Shown here: positions 31,890 to 39,532 of the stretch, in pieces
How positions within the stretch are numbered: position 1 is the stretch's first letter
Layout of the letters: each line of letters begins with the position of its first letter
Assembly (NCBI GenBank): GCA_016191435.1
Contig: JACPOQ010000022.1
Span: 62,001 to 126,000, forward strand
From: Chloroflexota bacterium
GTDB lineage: Bacteria > Chloroflexota > Dehalococcoidia > Tepidiformales > Tepidiformaceae
Direction: 5' to 3'
Length of the DNA stretch: 64,000 nt
Translations under genes and position numbers: made by a program
The notes under the pieces: model-generated
Told to the model about the DNA's origin: nothing
Seen by the model: the letters and a program-made list of their open reading frames with translations, nothing else
Database searches by the model: none

Positions 31890-33449
31890 ATGAAGACGAT
31901 CACGGCGGAGCAGGCGGCGGCGCTCGTGCCTTCGGGCGCGACGGTCACCGTCAGCGGGCTGATGGGGAACATGGTGCCGGAGGCGGTGCTCGAAGCGATC
32001 GAGCGGCGGTTCCTGGCGACGGGCAGCCCCAGCGGGATCACCGAGGTGCACCCGTGGCTCTACGGCAGCCCGGACGGTACGGGGCTGAACCGCTGGGCGC
32101 ACCCCGGGTTGCTCAAGCGAATCATCGGGAGCACCTACATCCTCCCCGCGCTGAGCAAGACCGCCGAGATCAACCGGCAGATCTTCGATAACGGCGTGGA
32201 GGCGTACTGCTGGCCCGCCAACGCGATCTTCCAGACGCTCCGGGCCATCGGCGCCGGGCGCGCGGGGTTCGCGACGACGGTCGGCATCGACACGTTCGCC
32301 GACCCGCGGCGCGACGGCGGCCGGCTGAACGCAAACGCGAAGGACGACCTCATCGAGCTGATCACGCTCGGGGGGGAGGAGCACCTGTTCTACCCATCGT
32401 TCCCCATCGATGTGGCGCTCATCCGGGCGAGTAGCGCCGATGGCGAGGGCAACCTTTCGTGCGAAGACGAAGGGCTGACGCAGGGGATCCTGCTGCAGGC
32501 GACGGCGGCGAAGAACTCGGGCGGCATCGTCATCGCGCAGGTCCGCCGCGTCATCGAGACGGGCAGCCGCCACCCGCTGATGGTCGAAGTGCCAGGCGCG
32601 CTCATCGACTACGTCGTGGTGAACGAAGCGGGGCAGCAATGGGAGTACGGCAAGAACGAGGGCACGGTCCCCGCGACGACGGGCGCCTACCGCGAGCCGG
32701 TGCCGGAGTTCGCAATCCCGGAGCAGTCCGCCGAGAAGGTGATCGCCCGGCGGGCGCTGATGGAGATAGAGCCGGGCCAGCTTGTGAACATCGGCGGGGG
32801 CATCCCGGGCGCACTCATGCCGATGACGGCGGAAGAGGAGCTGTTGACGGACAAGATCCGCTGGAGCGTCGAGCATGGCGTGTTCGGTGGCTTCTGCCTG
32901 AGCGCGACGCACTGGAACCCGACGGCGATTACATCGCCGGGCTGGCTGCTCGATTTCTACAGCGGCGGCGGGCTCGACCAATCGTTCCTGGGGATGCCGG
33001 AGGTGGACGCTGCGGGCAACGTCAACGTCGGGCGCTTCCACGACCAGCTGCCCTGCCCGGGCGGCTTTACGGATATCGCCGCATCGACGCGAAAGGTGAC
33101 GTTCTGCGGGACGATGACGACGGGCGGGCTCGAGGTCGACGTCACGCAGGGGCGGCTCGACATCCTGCGCGAAGGGCGGCGACACAAGTTCGTGCGGGAC
33201 GTGGAGATGGTCTGCTTCAGCGGGCGGCGGGCGCTGGAGAGGGGCCATGAAGTCAAGTACATCACCGAGCGGGCGGTGTTCCGGTTGGCGGCCGGCGGGC
33301 TCGTGATGGAGGAGATCGCGCCGGGCATCGATTGCCAGGCTCAGGTGCTCGGCATCGCGGACTTCCCGATACGCGTCGCGCCGGACCTCAAGCTCATGGA
33401 CGAGCGGCTGTTCCGGCCGGAGCCGATGTTCCTCGGCCTGGAGCGGTAG
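31890..33449 (+). CDS. Family I CoA-transferase (acetate/propionate CoA-transferase-like)
   Basis: The 519-residue protein is a one-chain family I CoA-transferase holding both alpha- and beta-type halves. The N-terminal half shows VTVSGLMGNMVPEAVLEAI, and the second half NIGGGIPGALMP and SVEHGVFGG, whose Glu328 should form the glutamyl-CoA intermediate. These enzymes move CoA between acyl-CoA and a free acid, activating an imported carboxylate or recovering CoA. In this operon it could activate the transported substrate before the thiolase-type steps. The start ATG lies 19 bases after the preceding stop. The acyl substrate is not visible. Confidence 0.88.
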   Translation: MKTITAEQAAALVPSGATVTVSGLMGNMVPEAVLEAIERRFLATGSPSGITEVHPWLYGSPDGTGLNRWAHPGLLKRIIGSTYILPALSKTAEINRQIFDNGVEAYCWPANAIFQTLRAIGAGRAGFATTVGIDTFADPRRDGGRLNANAKDDLIELITLGGEEHLFYPSFPIDVALIRASSADGEGNLSCEDEGLTQGILLQATAAKNSGGIVIAQVRRVIETGSRHPLMVEVPGALIDYVVVNEAGQQWEYGKNEGTVPATTGAYREPVPEFAIPEQSAEKVIARRALMEIEPGQLVNIGGGIPGALMPMTAEEELLTDKIRWSVEHGVFGGFCLSATHWNPTAITSPGWLLDFYSGGGLDQSFLGMPEVDAAGNVNVGRFHDQLPCPGGFTDIAASTRKVTFCGTMTTGGLEVDVTQGRLDILREGRRHKFVRDVEMVCFSGRRALERGHEVKYITERAVFRLAAGGLVMEEIAPGIDCQAQVLGIADFPIRVAPDLKLMDERLFRPEPMFLGLER

Positions 33450-33497
33450 GGCCGGCCGGACACGAATTCGAACGAAACCACCCGGAGGAGGGGAGCA

Positions 33498-34937
33498 ATG
33501 GCAGGGATCACCGAGTTCGGGGCGTACGTCCCAATCCACCGGCTGGGGCCGGGGACCGAAGGCTGGACGGCGACCGCCGAACGCGCGGTCGCGAACTTCG
33601 ACGAGGACTCCATCACGATGGCGGTCGCGGCGGTAGGGGACTGCCTCAAGGGCATGGACCGGACGGCAATCGACGGCCTCTACCTGGCCTCGACGACCGT
33701 GCCCTACGAGGAGAAGCAGGGCTCAACGCTCGTGGCGGTGGCGTCGGACCTTTCGGACAACATCTTCACGTCGGATGTGGGACACAGCCTGCGCTCGGGG
33801 ACGCTGGCGCTGACGATGGCGTTGGACGCGGCCTCCTCGGGGCGCGTGCGGAACTGTGTGGTGGTGGCCAGCGATAGCCGGCTGGGGCCGCCGGGCAGCG
33901 CATTCGAAAAGACGTCGGGCGACGGCGCCGCGGCGATCGTCGTGGGGTCCGGTGGCGAACTGGCGGTGCTGGAGGCGACGGTCTCGGTTTCGAACGAGAT
34001 CATGGACGTGTGGCGGCCGAGCGGCGACACCACGGTGCGCTCGTGGGAGGAGCGCTTCGTGCAGCAGGAGGGCTACCTCGATTCGGTGCAGAAGGTGGTG
34101 GAGCAGCTGGCGAAGAAGACCGGCCGAACGCTTGACAGCTTCGACCGCATCGTGCTGTTCGCGCCCGACGCGCGCCGGCATGCGGAGGCGGTCAAGCTGC
34201 TCGGGATCGCCCGCCCGAAGCTGCAGGACCCGCTGTTCGACCGGCTCGGGAACACGGGCGCGGCATTCGCGCTCATGCAGCTCGTGGCGGCGCTCGAACA
34301 GGCCTCGCCGGGGGAATCGATCCTCGTGATCAACTACGGCGACGGGGCGGACGCGCTCGTGTTCCGGACGACGGCGGCGCTGGCGGAGCGGCGGCGCGAT
34401 CGCAATCGCGGCATGCGCGGGCACCTGGAGTCGAAGCTGACCATCCCGGCGTATTCGGAGTACCTGCGCTGGCGCGGGCTGCTCTCGGAGGATAGCGGCG
34501 TGCGGCGGCCGAACCTGAGCGGGCCATCGGCGGCGGCGCTGCATCGCGAGCAGGACCAGGTGCTGCGCTTCTACGCGGTCAGGTGCCACCAGTGCGGGAC
34601 CGTGATGTACCCGCCGCAGCGCATCTGTGTAGACTGCCGCGCGCGGGACCAGTTCGACTCTGTGCGGCTCGTGGGGGAGCCGGCGAAGCTGTTCACGTAC
34701 TCGATGGACTACATCGCGGGGACGGTGGACGTGCCGCTGGTGCTGACGATCGTGGACTGGGAGAACGGCGCGCGGGCGGTGCTGATGATGACGGACCGGG
34801 ACACTGAGCGGATAGCGGTGGAGATGCCGGTAGAGGTGACGTTCCGGCTGGCGCGCTCGGGCGGGGGCATCAAGAACTACTACTGGAAGGCGGCGCCGCT
34901 ACGGGAGCTGTTCGTGGCGGAGCCGGCGGGGGTGTAG
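33498..34937 (+). CDS. HMG-CoA synthase-like protein fused to a DUF35 zinc-ribbon/OB domain
   Basis: The 479-residue protein has two modules. Residues 1-330 resemble HMG-CoA synthase/KAS III-type thiolase folds: GAYVPIHRL, DEDSITMAVAA, STTVPYEEK, ASDSRLG and SGDGAAAIVVG. The usual A-C-Y-G-G-T active site is HSLRSGT at 96-102, so the nucleophilic Cys is missing. Residues about 360-479 are a DUF35 module with a zinc ribbon (RCHQCG and ICVDC) and OB-fold. Archaeal thiolase, HMG-CoA synthase and DUF35 proteins form one channeling complex; the three modules coded together here suggest a related assembly. GGAGGAGGGG precedes ATG 33498. It ends the operon at a strong hairpin. Confidence 0.85.
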   Translation: MAGITEFGAYVPIHRLGPGTEGWTATAERAVANFDEDSITMAVAAVGDCLKGMDRTAIDGLYLASTTVPYEEKQGSTLVAVASDLSDNIFTSDVGHSLRSGTLALTMALDAASSGRVRNCVVVASDSRLGPPGSAFEKTSGDGAAAIVVGSGGELAVLEATVSVSNEIMDVWRPSGDTTVRSWEERFVQQEGYLDSVQKVVEQLAKKTGRTLDSFDRIVLFAPDARRHAEAVKLLGIARPKLQDPLFDRLGNTGAAFALMQLVAALEQASPGESILVINYGDGADALVFRTTAALAERRRDRNRGMRGHLESKLTIPAYSEYLRWRGLLSEDSGVRRPNLSGPSAAALHREQDQVLRFYAVRCHQCGTVMYPPQRICVDCRARDQFDSVRLVGEPAKLFTYSMDYIAGTVDVPLVLTIVDWENGARAVLMMTDRDTERIAVEMPVEVTFRLARSGGGIKNYYWKAAPLRELFVAEPAGV

Positions 34938-34974
34938 GGGCGGTAGCCGCCGCTGCCGGGAGCAGCTGGAGCGC

Positions 34975-35003
34975 GACCGGGGCCGCGACTCCCGGCCCCG
35001 GTC
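34975..35003. terminator. Bidirectional terminator hairpin
   Basis: GACCGGGGCCG at 34975-34985 pairs perfectly with 34993-35003 around seven bases. It lies between the convergent ends of the acyl-CoA operon and the DedA-like gene, six bases from the latter stop. It can serve both directions. Confidence 0.7.
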
Positions 35004-35008
35004 CCCGG

Positions 35009-35638
35009 TCAGTCTTCGATGCCGAGCCATCTCGCCCAGGGCAGCCGGAACACCAGGACCACCGCGACCACGCCGACAAGCTGCAACACAAGGGCACGCC
35101 AATCGGTGAAGGCGCCGCGCGCGAGACTGTGGGCATTGCGGGAGGCGACAGAGCCGGTCCAGACCCAGAAGGTATCGGAGACCGCGCGAGTGAGGGCGAA
35201 GGTCAGCGCGAGGGGCATGAGCGGCACACGGCCGGCGCCGGCCGCGATGAACAGTACGTTGCTCGGGAAGGGCCCGGCGAAGTAGAGGGCCACGAGCGGC
35301 CAGCGCCAGCGCCGGCACCGGCCGAACCAGGCGCCAATCGCTTCCGCGTTCTTGCGATCGGCGGCGGGGACATAGCGCATCATCCGGCGGGTGGAGAGCG
35401 CGAGGAGAGTCCGGCCAAGCGCCGCGGCGACGGCCCCGGGGAGCGTCAGGGGAAGCAGGGGAACGCCTGCCCCGATGTGAAAGGCGGCCAGGACCGCCGC
35501 GGATGGCGGCATGAACGCGGGCACGAAATTCACCACGAATGCCGCGAGCCAGCCCGCGATGAGCCAGGCGATGGTGCTCACCTCAGCGAGCACCGTGTGG
35601 TTCGCCGCGAGCGGCCGAAGGTGGCTGACCACGTGCAA
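35009..35638 (-). CDS. DedA/VTT-like membrane protein
   Basis: The 209-residue protein has about five hydrophobic segments and a layout similar to VTT/DedA membrane proteins, with a reentrant Pro/Gly-rich region (GAGVPLLPLTLPGAVAAALGRTLLALSTRR) and a second (YFAGPFPSNVLFIAAGAGRVPL). DedA-type proteins are proton-dependent lipid carriers or flippases. The match is by pattern only. It has its own unit with 297 bases upstream, in which I see no gene and no clear promoter. It opens a mainly minus-strand block of membrane and stress-type genes. Confidence 0.6.
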   Translation of the reverse strand: MHVVSHLRPLAANHTVLAEVSTIAWLIAGWLAAFVVNFVPAFMPPSAAVLAAFHIGAGVPLLPLTLPGAVAAALGRTLLALSTRRMMRYVPAADRKNAEAIGAWFGRCRRWRWPLVALYFAGPFPSNVLFIAAGAGRVPLMPLALTFALTRAVSDTFWVWTGSVASRNAHSLARGAFTDWRALVLQLVGVVAVVLVFRLPWARWLGIED

Positions 35639-35935
35639 CTCCGCGCGCGCGATCCGGGGTGATCGTGCCTCCCGCGAGGGCGGCCGCTCCTGTCTGCGTG
35701 GCGGGTGCGCCGGCCCCCGCGGAAAACTGACACGGTTCGCTCCGGTGCAGAAAGATCTGCGTTCGCGGCGACTATCGTATTCGGCTCAGCACCACCGGGG
35801 CCCGGACAGCGTGCATGAGCGGACGTGGCGCCGGGTTGCGGCAGGGCAGGACGGAAACGGGAGCGGCGGATGGGGGCGGGACTCGAGTCTGACCGGCCCC
35901 CTTCTTCCGCCGCCCCTCGACACCGGGGCCGCACG

Positions 35936-36907
35936 TTAGCGCAGGACGTGCCGCCACTGGGCGCCACCCTGGCCATGCGAGCGAGCCCATGGCCGGAGAC
36001 GCTCCAGCAGCACGATCCCCGCGAGCAGCGCGAGCCCCATGCCGGTCAGGGCTAGTCCGGCTGCCGTTGGATCGTCGACGTGCCGCAGGACGAGGGTCAG
36101 GAGCGCGATGAACAGCACCGCGACGCCAAAGCCCATGTACATGAAGACTCCACGCCAGATGCTCAGCGCGACGAGCGCGCAGCCGGCAACGAAACCGATC
36201 GCCTCGAAGGGCGCGAGCGCGGGCGGCACGCCCGAGTAGAATGCGCCCAGCAGCGCGCCGAGACCGGAAAGCAGCCGCACCGTCTCGCGGGGCCTGAGCA
36301 GGTTGAGCTCGGCAAGTGCGATACCGACTGCGCCGGCCGCCAGGAGGAAAGCCCCGAAGAGCAACGTCCGATAGTCGTCGTTGTCTATGACAGCAGCCAA
36401 TCCGAGGGCAACGAGCAGGCAGCCCGCAGCGATGCCCGTCACCTGGGCGTGGGTACGAGACCAAAGCCAGAAGGCCGCGGCCAGCACCGTGACCGCGGCG
36501 CCCGTGGCGAGGAGGTTCCGCTCCGGTCCCAGACCAAGTTCATCGGCGTTGACCGCGAAAGTGGTCCCCATGAGGGCCAGCGCAAGGAGCCACGCGAGCT
36601 GGCCGCCCCGGGTGAGCTGTGGTGACGGCGATCGGAGCATATACCATCCGATGATCAGCACTATCAGCGCGGAAAGAGCGGGGAGAGAGAGACGCACGGG
36701 TGCGGCCAGGTGATTCCAATTAGCCGCGATCACGACCACGCTGCCGACGGCAACCACCGCGATGCCAAGGTAGACGATCGCTTCCACGGCGCCCGGCCGC
36801 GCGTCATGCTGCCTCCCCCCTTCGAACCGCCGGATGCGTTCCGCGGTTTCGGCGTCGAGGAGTTGTGCCTCCTGCCAGCGATGCAATTGCGAATCCAGCG
36901 CGGACAT
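35936..36907 (-). CDS. DUF2157 membrane protein
   Basis: The 323-residue protein opens with a cytoplasmic helix SQLHRWQEAQLLDAETAERIRRFE, the mark of DUF2157, followed by about ten hydrophobic segments. The role of the family is unknown. ATG 36907 gives the full N-terminal motif. It lies 21 bases after the alcohol dehydrogenase start side, downstream in the same transcript direction (dehydrogenase first, then this gene), so the two are probably co-transcribed. An odd feature is the Trp/Arg-rich C-terminus (RPWARSHGQGGAQWRHVLR). Confidence 0.75.
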   Translation of the reverse strand: MSALDSQLHRWQEAQLLDAETAERIRRFEGGRQHDARPGAVEAIVYLGIAVVAVGSVVVIAANWNHLAAPVRLSLPALSALIVLIIGWYMLRSPSPQLTRGGQLAWLLALALMGTTFAVNADELGLGPERNLLATGAAVTVLAAAFWLWSRTHAQVTGIAAGCLLVALGLAAVIDNDDYRTLLFGAFLLAAGAVGIALAELNLLRPRETVRLLSGLGALLGAFYSGVPPALAPFEAIGFVAGCALVALSIWRGVFMYMGFGVAVLFIALLTLVLRHVDDPTAAGLALTGMGLALLAGIVLLERLRPWARSHGQGGAQWRHVLR

Positions 36908-36928
36908 ATCGTCCCTCCCGGGATGTTG

Positions 36929-37954
36929 TCAGGGGACGATGACGACTCGGCCTTTGACGTGCCCGGCCTTCAGCCGGTCATGAACCTGGTTGATTGCGCT
37001 GAGCGGTGCGTACTCGAGATCGATCGGTGCGAGCAGGCCGGACTCGGCCAGCGCGACAACTTCCCGGAGCTCCTTGATCGTCCCCCACAAGGTTGCTTCG
37101 AAGAGCACCTCGAAGCGCGTGGAAGCGAGCGGCTTCAGGCGCGCCTCGCCGCCGGCCAGCCCAATGTGCGTCACCTTCCCGCCTGTACGCGTCGCGGCGA
37201 GGGCGAGGGCGAGGGTGGCATCAGCGCCAACGAAATCGAACGCCGCGGAGACGCCACCCTTGCTCAAAGCTGCGACTTGCGCAGCGAGCTCGGGATCCCG
37301 GCCATCCAGCACGTGGGCGGCGCCTTCAGAGCGCGCTATCTCCAGCTTCGCCGGGTCGGTGTCAACCGCGATCACGGGTGCTCCACCGAGCAGGTGGAGC
37401 AGCTTCAGGCTGTACTGGCCGAGGCCGCCAATGCCGATAACAAGGACGGCGTGGTCCGGTTGGATGAACGGCAGCGCGCGCCGTACGGCCCGGTAGGGTG
37501 TGAGCGCTGCGTCCGTCAACGGCGCGGCCTCTTTGGGTGCGAGTGTTGTGAGCGGCACGAGGTAGCGGGCCGCGGGGACGAGGATGTACTCAGCGTAGCC
37601 GCCGTCCATATCGGAAAGGCCGGCCCAGCGGGGCGCCACGCAGAGCTGGTCTTCGCCGCTAACGCAGTAATCGCAGACGCCGCACCCCCAGCCGCCGCAG
37701 ACCGCAACGGGCTGGCCGCGCGTCACGCCGGTGACGCCGGTGCCTGCTGCTTCGACGATGCCGGCGTTCTCGTGGCCGAGGGTCAGGGGCATCCGGGGCA
37801 GTATGGCGATCTCGCCATCGGTGACGTGCAGGTCGCTGTGACAGAACCCGGAACCCTGCACCCGGACGAGCACCTCGCCGGGACCGGGGTCCGGTACGGG
37901 GACCTCATCGATCGAGAATGGCTGTTTGTACGCGTGGAGCCTGGCTGCTTTCAT
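36929..37954 (-). CDS. Zinc-dependent alcohol dehydrogenase
   Basis: The 341-residue enzyme is a medium-chain dehydrogenase with full zinc sites: catalytic Cys38 in GFCHSDLH with GHENAG, and structural Cys in CGVCDYCVSGEDQLC. The NAD-binding Rossmann motif is GIGGLGQYSLKL, with an Asp after the second strand (VDTD) favouring NAD+. It oxidises an alcohol or reduces an aldehyde. ATG 37954 was chosen because homologues start MKAARL; a frame open to 38173 adds low-complexity residues. GAAGAGAGAAG precedes the start. It sits among stress-type genes, so redox balance under low oxygen is possible. Confidence 0.92.
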   Translation of the reverse strand: MKAARLHAYKQPFSIDEVPVPDPGPGEVLVRVQGSGFCHSDLHVTDGEIAILPRMPLTLGHENAGIVEAAGTGVTGVTRGQPVAVCGGWGCGVCDYCVSGEDQLCVAPRWAGLSDMDGGYAEYILVPAARYLVPLTTLAPKEAAPLTDAALTPYRAVRRALPFIQPDHAVLVIGIGGLGQYSLKLLHLLGGAPVIAVDTDPAKLEIARSEGAAHVLDGRDPELAAQVAALSKGGVSAAFDFVGADATLALALAATRTGGKVTHIGLAGGEARLKPLASTRFEVLFEATLWGTIKELREVVALAESGLLAPIDLEYAPLSAINQVHDRLKAGHVKGRVVIVP

Positions 37955-37970
37955 ACTTTTACTTCTCTCT

Positions 37971-38306
37971 TCATGTGCGCGTTGTACCGCGGGGAAGCTG
38001 TGGTCTCGCGGTGGCCTGGCGAAGCACGTGGCGCCGAGCGGGCAGGCATCCCGGTGTGGTCGGGTATGGGGCGCCTCCGGTTGGAGTGCTTCGCGCCGCA
38101 GTTGCCTGCCCGGGTGTGCCACGCGCCTGTGCCGGACCGCGGTGGTGCTCCGGTCCTGCCTCCTGGGACGCAATGAGCTCGCGGTCGCGCATTACCCACG
38201 TGAGGGCGGCGATGCCCATCGCGAGAACGGTCGGGGCGCTGTGCAACCCGAAGGCGAGCGCAACGGACACGAGGGCGAAGAGTGAGGCGACACCTGCAGT
38301 CCTCAT
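37971..38306 (-). CDS. Small putative membrane protein
   Basis: The 111-residue frame has two hydrophobic stretches near the N-terminus (VASLFALVSVALAFGLH and TVLAMGIAALTWVM), then a charged, Pro/Arg-rich tail of low complexity. The helical hairpin looks genuine, the tail less so; the true protein may be shorter or the call wrong. It ends 16 bases before the dehydrogenase start. If not a gene, the gap 37955-38528 would hold nothing I can identify. Confidence 0.35.
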   Translation of the reverse strand: MRTAGVASLFALVSVALAFGLHSAPTVLAMGIAALTWVMRDRELIASQEAGPEHHRGPAQARGTPGQATAARSTPTGGAPYPTTPGCLPARRHVLRQATARPQLPRGTTRT

Positions 38307-38528
38307 GCCCGAACGGTAGAACCGTGCGCCCCGGTTCGGAAGGCACCAACGGCCCCAGCGGGGCGGCCCATTCGGGCTGAGACGTGCGGCTTCGGCATCG
38401 GCCCGGGGGCAGAGGGGCAGTGGGAAGGGCGCCGGGTTCTCGTGCTCGCAAGCAGGAAGCCAGCCCGCGGCCAGCCAGGGAAGCAGGGGTTCAACGCCGG
38501 CCCGGCGCCACTCGCAGCTGCCGGCCGG

Positions 38529-39374
38529 TTAGCTCTCCGCAGCGGGCGGCACGATCAACATGGGACGCCGGAGCAAGTGGAGCAGCACATCGGTCGTGCT
38601 GCCGATGGTCAGCCTTTTGGCGAGGCCCTTGCCCGACGAGGCCATCACGACGAGCGAGGCATCGAGCCGGTCGATGGCTTCGAGGAGTGCGGTCTCGGTC
38701 CACCCGCTCACAAGTTCCAGAGCTTCGCCGGGCAGCGCAACCGAGGCCAGCCAACCGCGGGCGGTCTCCGCTCGCTGGGCCAGGTAGCCGGGCGGGTAGG
38801 AGGGCATATTCGCGGGATCCGGCGGAATGTGGGAATAGACATGCAGCAGGACAAGGTCGCGGTGCAGGAGCCGGGCCGCATCCCGCCCGGGGCCCAGGGC
38901 GCGCTCCGCGGCGGGCGAACCGTCCAGCGTGACCACGACCGGGCCTGGGCCGAAGGCCTTCGGCTTGCCCAGCCCGGGAACTGTCAGCACCGGGATCTCC
39001 GCCCGGCGCACCACCTTGTCCGCGACGCTGCCCAGGACGGACGCGCGAAATCCGCCACGGCCGTGCGTCGCGAGGGCGATCATCGCCTCCCCGCGTGACT
39101 CCTCAAGGATCCTCCCGGCCGGGTCCCCCATTAGCGTCGCGGCGCTGAATTGGTCCCGTGACAGCCCGTGCTCTTCCGCCAGCTCGGAGGCATACCGGTT
39201 AAACGACGCCGCGGCACGCTGAAGGTCCGCAGCACCAGCCGGCCCTTCGACAGCGTCCACCACCTCCAGGAACCGGACGTTGAACCTGAAGGGGCCGGCC
39301 ATCGCGGCGACGATCGGGACAACGTTCTCGGCAACTTTTGAACCATCCAGCGGGACCAGCAGTCCATGACTCAT
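38529..39374 (-). CDS. Universal stress protein with two UspA domains
   Basis: The 281-residue protein has two tandem UspA domains (about 1-142 and 145-281). Each has the opening strand with LDGS (LLVPLDGSKVAENV; VVVTLDGSPAAERA) and a G-2x-G-9x-G(S/T)-type nucleotide loop: HGRGGFRASVLGSVADKV and SGKGLAKRLTIGSTTDVL. ATP binding is therefore likely. Such proteins support survival in stasis or low oxygen. ATG 39374 follows AGGAGGG by six bases; the frame reaching 39536 overlaps the protease stop and is not supported. Its neighbours on the same strand are a Lon-type protease and a P-type ATPase. Confidence 0.9.
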   Translation of the reverse strand: MSHGLLVPLDGSKVAENVVPIVAAMAGPFRFNVRFLEVVDAVEGPAGAADLQRAAASFNRYASELAEEHGLSRDQFSAATLMGDPAGRILEESRGEAMIALATHGRGGFRASVLGSVADKVVRRAEIPVLTVPGLGKPKAFGPGPVVVTLDGSPAAERALGPGRDAARLLHRDLVLLHVYSHIPPDPANMPSYPPGYLAQRAETARGWLASVALPGEALELVSGWTETALLEAIDRLDASLVVMASSGKGLAKRLTIGSTTDVLLHLLRRPMLIVPPAAES

Positions 39375-39532
39375 AAGGAGCCCTCCTGGTGACGTCCTCG
39401 GCAGTGTCCGGAACCGGCGCTGTTCCGCATAGGGCCGTTCGGGTGTCAACTCGCGCACTGTCCGGCCGTCGCTACGGCGCAGGCGGCAAGAGCACGGTTT
39501 CCCCGGCTCCTGGGAACGGTATCGCCCGCCGA

